From: Bacteroidota bacterium
GTDB taxonomy: Bacteria > Bacteroidota > Bacteroidia > Bacteroidales > F082
Length of the DNA: 64,000 bases
Direction of reading: 5' to 3'
Assembly: GCA_014382445.1 (NCBI GenBank)
Contig: JACNJS010000039.1
Location: 62,001-126,000 of the forward strand
Both the position numbers and the translations under genes were made by a program. The stretch's first letter is position 1. Every line of letters starts with the position of its first letter. The notes beneath the pieces were generated by a model. The model worked only from the letters and a program-made list of their open reading frames with translations, ran no database searches and was not told the origin of the DNA. Shown piece after piece: positions 18,382-26,667 of this stretch.

Positions 18382-19311
18382 CTAACCATTAAGTTTATCC
18401 TCCGAAACCCCGTAAGCCTCGTTTGGCTCATCATTCCCAACCGGTTCCGAATGAACTAATACATCATATATATTCGGGATAGTTTTTTTTATTTCATCTT
18501 CAACTAGACTTGATAGATTATGCGCCTCATTTAAAGTTATATTTCCATCAACTTCAATATCAAGGGCAACCAAATATTGATGAGCCATTTTTCTAACTCT
18601 GATGCGATGGGGGTTTGAAACTCCTTTAATGCTTTTTACAGTTGCAATAATTTTTTGATAAATTTCGGGGTCATCAATACCGTCCATTAAATCGCGATTA
18701 CTTTGCATAAATATTTTGAAAGCAATATACATTATATAAAAACTTACCAGAAATGCTGTTATTAAATCAATTATTGGCAGTTCAAATACAAAGGTAAAAA
18801 CCAAACCTGTTAATACTGATAATGATATAATTACATCATTTTGCATATTGCGGGCATTCGCTATAAGCATCGGGCTGTTAGTTAACTTACCAGTTTTGCT
18901 TAAATAAAATGATAGAGCATATTTTCCAATTATTGACAGTATAATTACATAAATTGCAATAGTATCCGGAATTTCTGTTTCAATTGGGTTTAAAAGTCTG
19001 TCGGATGTTGATATTGCCAGCTGTGCTCCCGCAAAAAAGATTATAAATGCCAATATTTTTGTAGCTATAGAATCTGCTTTGTTATAGCCATAAGAGTATT
19101 TTATGTCGGGAGGACGGCTAATAATATGGGCTGTAAACAAGGTTATCAGCGATGTAAGCACATCACTGGCGGAATCAATACCATCGGCAATAACGGAAAA
19201 GCTACCGGCTATAATACCGACAACAATCTTGAGTATTGAAAGTACTCCGTTGCCAAACACAGCAATCCATGATGCTTTAATTATTTTTTGTTCACGTAAG
19301 CCAATTGACAT
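18382..19311 (-). CDS. Cation diffusion facilitator family transporter
   Basis: A proton-driven efflux protein for divalent metals such as Zn2+, Fe2+ or Mn2+. I place the start at the Met of MSIGLREQKIIKASWIA (19311), giving 309 residues; the frame continues upstream to 19467 but that stretch translates a hairpin repeat region and does not resemble the family. The membrane domain has ADGIDSASDVLTSL (metal-site Asp residues; in this subfamily the second helix reads DxxSD) and a second site near NARNMQNDVIISLSVL. The C-terminal cytoplasmic domain (from about residue 205) contains KGVSNPHRIRVRKMAHQYLV and HNLSSLVEDEIKK. The metal cannot be assigned. Confidence 0.92.
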   Translation of the reverse strand: MSIGLREQKIIKASWIAVFGNGVLSILKIVVGIIAGSFSVIADGIDSASDVLTSLITLFTAHIISRPPDIKYSYGYNKADSIATKILAFIIFFAGAQLAISTSDRLLNPIETEIPDTIAIYVIILSIIGKYALSFYLSKTGKLTNSPMLIANARNMQNDVIISLSVLTGLVFTFVFELPIIDLITAFLVSFYIMYIAFKIFMQSNRDLMDGIDDPEIYQKIIATVKSIKGVSNPHRIRVRKMAHQYLVALDIEVDGNITLNEAHNLSSLVEDEIKKTIPNIYDVLVHSEPVGNDEPNEAYGVSEDKLNG

Positions 19312-19395
19312 TTTAAAATTTTTGTCAAAAGTAGGAAAAAGGAGGATATGGGATATTGGTGAATAGTGAATAGTTATTGGTGAACAAGCCCATCT

Positions 19396-19465
19396 CTTCC
19401 GGATTCCTGCCTGTTCGGCAAACAGGTGTAATCCGGAAGCTATATAAAGCGGATTTAAAATCCGC
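19396..19465. repeat. REP-like double hairpin in intergenic region
   Basis: Two inverted repeats sit between the divergent CDF and M28 peptidase genes. The first has outer arms CTTCCGGATT (19396-19405) and AATCCGGAAG (19430-19439), enclosing a second stem CCTGTT (19410-19415) / AACAGG (19421-19426). The second is GCGGATT / AATCCGC (19449-19455, 19459-19465) with a 3-nt loop. Both share a CGGATT/AATCCG core. Such elements resemble repetitive extragenic palindromes that are common in Bacteroidota and are sometimes mobilised by REP-associated transposases; no transposase is present here. It is not a good terminator, since no T-run follows. Confidence 0.65.
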
Positions 19466-19500
19466 ATAACCGAAACTATTATTTAATAGAGCAGTATGTG

Positions 19501-19508
19501 TATATTTG
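19501..19508 (+). promoter_or_regulatory. Candidate -7 box for the M28 peptidase gene
   Basis: TATATTTG lies 37 bp before the chosen ATG at 19546 and would place transcription start inside the longer annotatable frame (from 19498). This supports the internal start. Confidence 0.5.
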
Positions 19509-19545
19509 CACAAATTTTTTGTCCAACTACGTTATTATCACCACT

Positions 19546-21333
19546 ATGATTAAATATACTAAAGTTATTATTGCTGTTTTTGGGGTACTGTTTTCTGGAA
19601 TGCTATTTGCCCAATCAACTAATGATATTACTGTAAAAGAGTTAAAAGAGCATGTTTATTTTCTTGCTTCCGATTCATTAGTAGGTCGTAAACCCGGTAC
19701 GCCAGGTGGAAAAATTGCAGCTGAATATATTCGTGATCAATTTATTGAAAATGGTCTTACGCCAATGGGTGAGGATGGTTTCCAATATTTTACAGTTACT
19801 ACAAGCGTTGAACCAGGCAAGAATAACAAGATTGAATTTAATGGTGTGGAAGCTATTGCTGATGTTGATTTTAAGCCAATGCCGTTTACATCTAATGCCG
19901 AACTAGAAGCCAACGTGGTTTTTGCTGGTTATGGGATGGAAATTGACCATGATTCGTTAGTATGGAATGATTATGAAGGACTTGATGTTGACGGCAGATG
20001 GGTTATGGTACTCATAGGTGACCCCGAGCCTGACAACGACACTAGTTTGTTTATTTCTTATAGTGGCACTCGGGATAAAGCTCTTACTACACGCGATAAA
20101 AAGGCCGGTGGGATAATTTTTGTAAGCGGTATTAACATTAGTAAAGATGATGAGCTACTGGCTAATACTTTTAACAGAGTTACTGCTTCTGCCGGAATTC
20201 CTGCAATAAATATTACACGAGCTCTTGCTGATAGCATTCTTGGGGGTAAAAAATCAATTGCCCAGATAGAGAAAGATATTATTGATAGTAAGAAATCAAT
20301 TGGTTTTTCCGTACCAGCAACTTTATATGTATCAACCGAACTGGAAAGGGTAGAGGTTGAAACTCAGAATATTGTTGCTGTAATTGAAGGCAATGATACG
20401 GAATTGAAAAATGAATATATTGTTATTGGAGCACATTATGATCATCTGGGGATGGGTGGTCAAGGATCAGGATCAAGAATGCCTGATACCATTGCCGTTC
20501 ATAATGGTGCCGACGATAATGCATCAGGTGTGGCCGCTATAATAGAACTTGCCGAAAAATTGAATTCCGAGAAATCAAATTTGCGACGCAGTATTATATT
20601 TATTGCGTTCGGAGCAGAAGAGATGGGTTTGCTTGGATCTCAGTTTTTTACTTCTGATTCAGTAATTGCTATGGGTGATATTGTGGCAATGTTAAACTTC
20701 GACATGATCGGCAGGATGGATTCAACAAAAAGAACCTTAATGATTGGAGGAACAGGTACTGCAGAGCAAATGGAAGCTATACTGACAGAATATGAAGAAG
20801 GTGTAAATATAAATTTCAGCCATTCACCCGAAGGATATGGGGCTTCCGATCATTCGAGCTTCTATGGATCACGTGTTCCTGTATTATTTTTCTTTACAGG
20901 TGCTCACCAGGATTATCATACACCACTTGATGATGCTGATATGATAAACTATGAGAGCGAGAAGGAAATTATTGATTTTACATATCCCATTATAATGAAC
21001 CTTGCTACCCGCGATGATAAATTAGTTTATAAAGAAGCCGGCCCATCAAAACAGACTGCAAGGTCGGGGAGAGGCTTAAAAGTTAAGCTCGGCATTATGC
21101 CCGATTTTACATCCACTGCAAACGACGGACTTGGTGTTGGAGGCGTAACTGCCGGAGGTCCTGCATATATAGCAGGTATGTTAAAAGGCGATAAAATAGT
21201 TGCCATTGAAGGGATGCCTATAACCAATATTTATGATTATATGGCACGGTTAAAAAAACTTAAACCAGGTCAGCGTGTTTCGGTGGATATTATCAGAAAT
21301 GGCGAACCACATATAATGATGGTGCTGTTATAG
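19546..21333 (+). CDS. M28-family aminopeptidase with C-terminal PDZ domain, exported
   Basis: A zinc-dependent exopeptidase, probably periplasmic or outer-membrane associated. The start at 19546 gives a clean signal peptide (MIKYTKVIIAVFGVLFSGML, then FAQ) and 595 residues. A PA-like domain precedes the catalytic domain. Metal and catalytic motifs appear in family order: GAHYDHLGMG (His ligand), HNGADDNASGVAA (bridging Asp), FGAEEMGLLGSQFF (Glu general base and ligand), FDMIGRMD (Asp ligand) and a late His in DYHTPLDDADMI. The last 80 residues (GVGGVTAGGPAYIAGMLKGD to VDIIRNG) form a PDZ domain. It is followed at 8 bp by a GtrA gene. Confidence 0.93.
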   Translation: MIKYTKVIIAVFGVLFSGMLFAQSTNDITVKELKEHVYFLASDSLVGRKPGTPGGKIAAEYIRDQFIENGLTPMGEDGFQYFTVTTSVEPGKNNKIEFNGVEAIADVDFKPMPFTSNAELEANVVFAGYGMEIDHDSLVWNDYEGLDVDGRWVMVLIGDPEPDNDTSLFISYSGTRDKALTTRDKKAGGIIFVSGINISKDDELLANTFNRVTASAGIPAINITRALADSILGGKKSIAQIEKDIIDSKKSIGFSVPATLYVSTELERVEVETQNIVAVIEGNDTELKNEYIVIGAHYDHLGMGGQGSGSRMPDTIAVHNGADDNASGVAAIIELAEKLNSEKSNLRRSIIFIAFGAEEMGLLGSQFFTSDSVIAMGDIVAMLNFDMIGRMDSTKRTLMIGGTGTAEQMEAILTEYEEGVNINFSHSPEGYGASDHSSFYGSRVPVLFFFTGAHQDYHTPLDDADMINYESEKEIIDFTYPIIMNLATRDDKLVYKEAGPSKQTARSGRGLKVKLGIMPDFTSTANDGLGVGGVTAGGPAYIAGMLKGDKIVAIEGMPITNIYDYMARLKKLKPGQRVSVDIIRNGEPHIMMVLL

Positions 21334-21341
21334 TTGTTAAT

Positions 21342-21770
21342 GTGAAAGTAATGAGCAGTATCTTTAATCATGCGTATTTTTTAAAGTTTATTAAATTCGG
21401 CATTGTAGGGTTTTCAGGCTTATTTGTTGATTTTGGCATTACTTATCTTACAAAAGAAAAATTAAGGATCCCTAAATATATTGCCAATGCAATAGGCTTT
21501 ACTTCAGCAGCAACTTCCAATTATTTTTTAAACAGGATATGGACGTTCGAAAGTGAAAATCCGGAAGTAATGGTTGAATTTACCGAGTTTTTTCTAATCT
21601 CTCTTATTGGTCTTGGATTGAACACTTTATTGCTTTGGATACTGGTAAGTAAATTCAGGATGAACTTTTATCTTGCTAAAGTATTTGCAATTGCTTTGGT
21701 TACAATATGGAACTTTTTAGCAAATGTATTTATCACTTTTAACCCAGAGCGGGCGATACTTGTTTATTGA
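21342..21770 (+). CDS. GtrA-family membrane protein
   Basis: A 142-residue protein with four membrane segments (about 14-32, 44-62, 80-100, 110-130). KFGIVGFSGLFVDFGITYLL-like start, SNYFLNRIWTF and VTIWNFLANVFITF are typical of the GtrA/DPMS family, which flip or carry undecaprenyl-linked sugars for surface glycosylation. A start at 21351 (second Met) is also possible. No glycosyltransferase lies beside it, so its sugar pathway is not indicated by context. Confidence 0.88.
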   Translation: MKVMSSIFNHAYFLKFIKFGIVGFSGLFVDFGITYLTKEKLRIPKYIANAIGFTSAATSNYFLNRIWTFESENPEVMVEFTEFFLISLIGLGLNTLLLWILVSKFRMNFYLAKVFAIALVTIWNFLANVFITFNPERAILVY

Positions 21771-21841
21771 CAGGTTGTGGGGTTGTCGGGTTATCAGGTT
21801 GTCGGGTTAATACCAACAACGACAACAACAATGACAACCTG
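21771..21841. repeat. GGTTGTCGGGTTA-type short direct repeats with long-arm hairpin
   Basis: Immediately after the GtrA stop, the motif GGTTGT(C/G)GGGTT recurs three times in about 40 bp, followed by complementary CAACAACGACAACAACAATG-type sequence. CAGGTTGTC (21795-21803) pairs with GACAACCTG (21833-21841). It could act as a transcription barrier after gtrA or be a slippage-prone intergenic repeat. It is not a CRISPR: units are too short and there are no spacers. Confidence 0.6.
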
Positions 21842-21920
21842 CCCACTATAATTACATTTCGTCTGGCAGCCAATCGTACAATTGAACCATATTATCCTAA
21901 CACAACTCATTAATCTTTAT

Positions 21921-21928
21921 TATTTTTG
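21921..21928 (+). promoter_or_regulatory. Candidate -7 box for ffh
   Basis: TATTTTTG matches TAnnTTTG and ends 20 bp before the ffh ATG. The -33 element is not obvious. Confidence 0.45.
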
Positions 21929-21948
21929 CCAACTAAAATTTACAGAAT

Positions 21949-23280
21949 ATGTTCGAAGGATTAACCGACAAACTTGATAGATCATTTAAAATATTAAAAG
22001 GTCAGGGACGGATTACTGAAATTAATGTTGCCGAATCGATCAAAGAGATCAGAAAAGCTTTAATTGAAGCGGATGTTAGCTATAAAATTGCAAAAAGCTT
22101 TACCAGTGATGTAAAAGAAAAAGCATTAGGCGCAAATGTGCTGACTGCAATTAAACCTGGCGAGCTCATGACTAAAATAGTTCACCAGGAACTAGCTGCT
22201 TTAATGGGAGGTGAACAAGCCGACATTGACATTAAGGGTAAGCCGGCTGTAATTCTAATTGCTGGATTACAAGGGTCGGGTAAAACAACATTTTCTGCAA
22301 AACTTGCCAATTATCTTAAATCAAAGCATGGGCGTAGCCCATTATTGGTTGCAGGCGACGTTTACAGGCCTGCTGCTGTTGAACAGCTAAAAGTGCTTGG
22401 TGGCCAAATTGGGGTGGAAGTTTATAGTGAAGAGGCAAGCAAAAATCCTGTTCAAATTGCCAAAAATGCAATTAAGTATGCTAAAGAAAATTCAAAAAAT
22501 GTAGTTATTGTTGATACCGCCGGACGACTTGCCGTTGATGAGCAAATGATGAATGAAATATCTTCTATTAAGTCGGCTATTAATCCAAATGAGATACTAT
22601 TTGTTGTTGATGCAATGACAGGCCAGGATGCCGTAAACACTGCCAAAGCATTTAACGACAAACTTGATTTTGATGGCGTTGTACTTACAAAACTCGATGG
22701 CGATACCCGAGGTGGGGCTGCCCTTACTATAAAATCGGTAGTAAACAAACCTATAAAGTTTGTGGGTATTGGAGAAAAAATGGAGGCAATCGACCTTTTC
22801 CACCCAACCCGAATGGCCGACCGTATCCTCGGAATGGGTGATATCGTAACCCTTGTTGAAAAAGCCCAGGAGCAATATGATGTTGAAGAGGCACGTATAC
22901 TGCAGAAGAAGATTGCTAAAAATCAGTTTAATTTTAATGATTTCCTGAAACAGATTCAGCAAATTAAAAAAATGGGTAATGTTAAAGATCTGATGGGAAT
23001 GATTCCCGGAATTGGAAAAGCAATTAAAGATACCGACATTGATGATGATGCATTTAAAAGCATTGAAGCAATAATATTTTCTATGACACCCGAAGAAAGG
23101 GAAAATCCCAAAGTTCTTAACGGATCGCGAAGGAAAAGAATAGCTCGCGGCGCAGGGTCAGATATTCAGGAAGTTAACCGTTTGATAAAACAATTTTCAG
23201 AAACAAGTAAAATGATGAAGATGATGACATCAGGTGGTGGTAGAAAAATGGCAAATATGATGAATCAAATGAAACGATAG
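21949..23280 (+). CDS. ffh: Signal recognition particle protein Ffh (SRP54)
   Basis: The GTPase subunit of the signal recognition particle, which delivers nascent membrane proteins to FtsY/SecYEG. The 443 residues comprise the N domain (1-90), the G domain with P-loop GLQGSGKTTFSAKLA (about 105-119), VDTAGRL, and TKLDGDTRGGAAL, and the methionine-rich M domain ending MMKMMTSGGGRKMANMMNQM. The RNA-binding part contains the expected NGSRRKRIARGAGSDIQEVN. It precedes folD by 90 bp; a short hairpin (23298-23312) lies between. Confidence 0.97.
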   Translation: MFEGLTDKLDRSFKILKGQGRITEINVAESIKEIRKALIEADVSYKIAKSFTSDVKEKALGANVLTAIKPGELMTKIVHQELAALMGGEQADIDIKGKPAVILIAGLQGSGKTTFSAKLANYLKSKHGRSPLLVAGDVYRPAAVEQLKVLGGQIGVEVYSEEASKNPVQIAKNAIKYAKENSKNVVIVDTAGRLAVDEQMMNEISSIKSAINPNEILFVVDAMTGQDAVNTAKAFNDKLDFDGVVLTKLDGDTRGGAALTIKSVVNKPIKFVGIGEKMEAIDLFHPTRMADRILGMGDIVTLVEKAQEQYDVEEARILQKKIAKNQFNFNDFLKQIQQIKKMGNVKDLMGMIPGIGKAIKDTDIDDDAFKSIEAIIFSMTPEERENPKVLNGSRRKRIARGAGSDIQEVNRLIKQFSETSKMMKMMTSGGGRKMANMMNQMKR

Positions 23281-23297
23281 CTTAGGTAAATAATTTT

Positions 23298-23312
23298 GGT
23301 TATCAGATAACC
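23298..23312. other. Short perfect hairpin between ffh and folD
   Basis: GGTTAT-CAG-ATAACC forms a 6-bp stem with a 3-nt loop 18 bp after the ffh stop. It lacks a T-run, so it may be a processing or attenuation hairpin and not a terminator. Weak evidence. Confidence 0.3.
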
Positions 23313-23370
23313 ACCACCTGCTCATGAAAAGGTTAAAGATGGGTAGGTAACAAATACAACAATATCAACA

Positions 23371-24255
23371 ATGAAAACAAAGATAATTGATGGAAAGCTT
23401 ATAGCATCAAAAGTAAAGGATGAGATAAAAGCTGAAGTTGCTGTAATGATAAAAAATTGTGAGGATACTCCTCATTTGGCGGCTATTATTGTAGGTGAAG
23501 ATCCAGCCAGTCAAACTTATGTAGCAAGCAAAGAAAAAGCAGCCAGAAGTGTTGGTATAACTTCATCAATATATAAATATCCTGCCGATACTACTGAGGA
23601 AGATCTGCTTAATGCAATCGATTTTATTAATAATGATGATGAAATAAATGGGTTAATTGTGCAACTGCCATTGCCCGATCATATCAATGTAAATAAGGTT
23701 ATTGAACACATCAACCCAAACAAAGATGTTGACGGTTTTCATCCCCTAAATGTTGGTAAAATGGTAATTGGGCAACCATCATATGTATCTGCTACTCCGG
23801 CTGGCATAATGGAATTGCTTAAACGTTATCAAATTGAAACCGAAGGAAAACATTGTGTAGTTCTTGGTCGTTCAAATATTGTAGGATCTCCGGTGAGTAT
23901 CCTGATGTCGAAAAAAACTAACCCTGGTAATTCAACCGTAACGATTTGCCATAGCAAAACTAAAGATATGGAATCAATTACCAGGCAAGCTGATATTTTA
24001 ATTTGTGCTATTGGTGTGCCAAATTTTGTTAAAGCTGATATGGTGAAGGAAGGTGCTGTAGTAATTGATGTTGGAATGCACCGCATTCCTGCTGATAACG
24101 AAAAAGGTTATAAAATTACTGGTGATGTTGATTTTGAGGATGTTAAACAGAAAGCAACATTTATTACTCCTGTACCTGGGGGCGTGGGTCCGATGACAAT
24201 CGCGATGATTTTGAAAAATACTTTGTTAGCTCATAAAAAAGAATATTATTCATAG
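23371..24255 (+). CDS. folD: Bifunctional methylenetetrahydrofolate dehydrogenase/cyclohydrolase
   Basis: Interconverts 5,10-methylene-, methenyl- and 10-formyl-tetrahydrofolate, feeding purine and methionine synthesis. The 294-residue chain shows VGEDPASQTYVASKEKAA (with the active-site Tyr and Lys), GLIVQLPLPDHIN, KDVDGFHPLNVGKM, CVVLGRSNIVGSPVSILM (NADP site), DVGMHRI and PGGVGPMTIAMIL. The next gene starts 10 bp downstream but is functionally unrelated. Confidence 0.97.
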   Translation: MKTKIIDGKLIASKVKDEIKAEVAVMIKNCEDTPHLAAIIVGEDPASQTYVASKEKAARSVGITSSIYKYPADTTEEDLLNAIDFINNDDEINGLIVQLPLPDHINVNKVIEHINPNKDVDGFHPLNVGKMVIGQPSYVSATPAGIMELLKRYQIETEGKHCVVLGRSNIVGSPVSILMSKKTNPGNSTVTICHSKTKDMESITRQADILICAIGVPNFVKADMVKEGAVVIDVGMHRIPADNEKGYKITGDVDFEDVKQKATFITPVPGGVGPMTIAMILKNTLLAHKKEYYS

Positions 24256-24265
24256 TTTTAATTTC

Positions 24266-25522
24266 ATGAGAAATCCACAAATAATTTTCGGTATATTTTT
24301 ATTGTCCCTCACGATTGAATCATATTCTCAGATATCAGGTTGCACCGATCCAAATGCAAATAATTATAATCCTGCCGCTAATATCAATGATGGGTCGTGT
24401 ATCTATAATTTAACAATATATAATCCGCCATTAAGATTTTTATTACCTCCTGAAATTCAGGAATCATCGGGGCTGGCTTATTTTAACGAAAAATTATGGA
24501 CTATTAATGATAGCGGTGGCTTACCCGTAATTTATGCTTTTGATACAATAGTTGGTCAAATAGTGCAGCGAATTATTGTTGATAATGCAATTAATATTGA
24601 TTGGGAATCTCTTGCTACTGATGACGATTATATTTATATCGGCGACTTTGGTAATAACCTGGGAAATCGTGATGACCTGGCAATTTATATTGTATCAAAG
24701 TCCGATATTCCTTTGGAAGGAGATGGAACGGCAGGAAGCACTAAAATAACTTTTATATACTCAGATTATAAAGGCAATACTGAAAAGAAGAAAGAACATA
24801 ATTTTGATTGTGAGGCCTTTATAGCTACCAACGATTCACTGTATTTGTTTTCGAAAAACCGCGGCGACCAGAAAACAAAACTCTATAGGTTGCCGAAAAT
24901 GCCTGGTGATTATATTGCTGAGTTAATTTCAACATTTAATGTAGCAGGACTTATTACAGGTGCAGATATAAATATTAGTAGTGATGAAATTACTTTGATA
25001 GGATATGTTGATCAAAGTTGGATACCGTTTACCTGGCTGCTTTTTGACTATGAAGGCACCAACTTTTTTGGCGGAAATAAAAGAAGAATTGATTTATTAA
25101 ATATCGCCGCCACGCAAACCGAAGCTATTTCTTATACGATTAGTAAACATGAAGTAATTACTTCGGAGGGTAATTTCTTATTTTCACAAACTGCTTATAA
25201 TTTTAATTCGGCTTTGTGGACGGATAGTTCTCCTTCGATGATTTTGGATGTAGCATCCAATAAATTTGATTTTTCTCTAAGCCCGAACCCTGTTAGTAAA
25301 AGTAAGCTAACCATACATATTAATAAACTTCCCAAAGGTGAATATCAGATTGAAATTTTTGATACTTTCGGGAGATTAATAAGGATTAAAAAATATAATG
25401 TAAGTAATATGGATGGTGCAAACAAAATTAAAATTAAGGTAGGGGATTATACTCAAGGCACTTATTTTGTTAGGATGCGTTCTGGTAATCAGGTGGTTGA
25501 AAAAAAGTTTATTAAGAAATAG
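24266..25522 (+). CDS. Exported protein with T9SS type A sorting domain
   Basis: A 418-residue secreted protein of unknown activity. It begins with a signal peptide (to about residue 22) followed by the Cys-bounded module SGCTDPNANNYNPAANINDG, common in extracellular Bacteroidota proteins. A central region (about 50-325) has beta-propeller-like strands (SSGLAYFNEKLWTINDSGGL, YIYIGDFGNNLGNRDDLAIY). The C-terminal 80 residues (LSPNPVSKSKLTIHI ... GTYFVRMRSGNQVVEKKFIK) are a type IX secretion sorting domain, so the protein should be moved across the outer membrane and anchored or released. It implies the genome encodes T9SS. Confidence 0.88.
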   Translation: MRNPQIIFGIFLLSLTIESYSQISGCTDPNANNYNPAANINDGSCIYNLTIYNPPLRFLLPPEIQESSGLAYFNEKLWTINDSGGLPVIYAFDTIVGQIVQRIIVDNAINIDWESLATDDDYIYIGDFGNNLGNRDDLAIYIVSKSDIPLEGDGTAGSTKITFIYSDYKGNTEKKKEHNFDCEAFIATNDSLYLFSKNRGDQKTKLYRLPKMPGDYIAELISTFNVAGLITGADINISSDEITLIGYVDQSWIPFTWLLFDYEGTNFFGGNKRRIDLLNIAATQTEAISYTISKHEVITSEGNFLFSQTAYNFNSALWTDSSPSMILDVASNKFDFSLSPNPVSKSKLTIHINKLPKGEYQIEIFDTFGRLIRIKKYNVSNMDGANKIKIKVGDYTQGTYFVRMRSGNQVVEKKFIKK

Positions 25523-25571
25523 TTACTTTGGTTGCTCTAGTGAAACATTACTACTGCAACAACAGCAATAC

Positions 25572-26201
25572 ATGGATAGTTACAAAGATATTTTCGAGGG
25601 TGGAAGAAAACTCCCGGTTATGGAAGAGTTTTACACTTTGCAGGGTGAAGGCTATAACATGGGAAAAGCTGCATACTTTGTACGAATTGGTGGATGTGAC
25701 GTGGGGTGCTCATGGTGCGATTCAAAGGAATCGTGGAATGTAGAGCTTTTCCCTCCCATAGATGTTGATTGTGTTGTTGAAAATGTAAAAAAAGTTCATG
25801 CCGACACTGTAGTTGTTACCGGGGGTGAACCATCATTGTATCCTTTGGATTATTTTACTTCCCAACTGCAAAGTAGTGGAATAAAAACTATGGTTGAAAC
25901 ATCAGGTGTTCATAGTTTATCAGGTAATTGGGATTGGGTTTGTCTTTCACCAAAAAAAAACTCGGCACTTCATAGTTCGGTTTACGCAATTGCAAACGAG
26001 CTGAAAGTAATTATTAACAATGAATCCGATTTGAAATGGGCTGAGATAAATGCAGAGATGGTTAATGAAAATACTCCTTTATTCTTGCAACCTGAGTGGA
26101 GTGTAGCGACTAAAATTATGCCCATATTAACCGATTACATTATGAAAAACCCAAAATGGCGTATGTCGCTGCAGAGCCATAAATACATGGGGATTCCTTA
26201 A
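25572..26201 (+). CDS. queE: 7-carboxy-7-deazaguanine synthase (radical SAM)
   Basis: Third step of the 7-deazaguanine pathway, CPH4 to CDG, leading to preQ0 and queuosine. Start placed at 25572 (209 residues) because the upstream extension to 25467 overlaps the sorting domain gene and lacks homology. Visible are EEFYTLQGEGYNMGKAAYFV, the radical SAM cluster motif GGCDVGCSWCDSKESW (CX3CX2C), VVTGGEPSLYPL, and CLSPKKNSALH. It lies 49 bp after the T9SS protein. tgt at 10951 uses the same pathway's product; the other que genes are not in the window. Confidence 0.95.
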   Translation: MDSYKDIFEGGRKLPVMEEFYTLQGEGYNMGKAAYFVRIGGCDVGCSWCDSKESWNVELFPPIDVDCVVENVKKVHADTVVVTGGEPSLYPLDYFTSQLQSSGIKTMVETSGVHSLSGNWDWVCLSPKKNSALHSSVYAIANELKVIINNESDLKWAEINAEMVNENTPLFLQPEWSVATKIMPILTDYIMKNPKWRMSLQSHKYMGIP

Positions 26202-26292
26202 TTGCATATAAGCCGTCTGAGTGCATAACTCTTGGAACATTCTTAGTTGAGAACATCAACTTAAAGGTACTGCAGACCCAGGAAGGTTTTTA

Positions 26293-26658
26293 TCAATCGT
26301 ACGGTACTGTCCCGCTAACTGTTAAATAGAATAAAGTGTCTGCTTCGTTTGAAGCTTGTTTATAAACTTTTCCGTCAATTAATATCATTATTTTAAGTGA
26401 GGAATTAATGTCCTTATAGTTGCCTGAAACATATATGATTTCCCCTTCATCTTTAAGGTGATTATAAACCCACTGGTCCTGCGCACTTTGCGGTGTAACT
26501 TCAGTTGTTACTAATTCATTTTTATCGTTTAAATACTGTAGTTTATATTCCGAAACAGCCCCCGTAGAAATATAAGTAACTTTCTTCGTGCTGGTTTTGG
26601 AACACGATGCTAAAAACATAATTAAAATGAAAATAGTTATTGTAATTCTGTTCATCAT
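26293..26658 (-). CDS. Small lipoprotein, MmpS-like beta-sandwich
   Basis: A 121-residue protein with a lipoprotein signal (FLASCS, Cys about 19) and a compact region: VTYISTGAVSEYKLQYLNDKN, then VTPQSAQDQWVYNHLKDEGE, then MILIDGKVYKQASNEADTLF. The arrangement (strand-rich, central W, then IxxDGKxxKxxxS) resembles MmpS-type periplasmic accessory proteins, but this is a loose match and the function is unproven. It lies 10 bp downstream of the TonB-dependent receptor in the same direction and is almost certainly co-transcribed, suggesting it helps handle the receptor's cargo. Confidence 0.7.
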   Translation of the reverse strand: MMNRITITIFILIMFLASCSKTSTKKVTYISTGAVSEYKLQYLNDKNELVTTEVTPQSAQDQWVYNHLKDEGEIIYVSGNYKDINSSLKIMILIDGKVYKQASNEADTLFYLTVSGTVPYD

Positions 26659-26667
26659 TTCCTTACG

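Noticed and set aside
19312-19467. N-terminal extension of the cation diffusion facilitator
   Set aside because: The extra 52 codons run through the hairpin repeats and do not resemble the family; the Met at 19311 begins the conserved region.
21771-21841. CRISPR-like array
   Set aside because: Repeat units are about 13 bp, imperfect and without regular unique spacers, and no cas gene is present.
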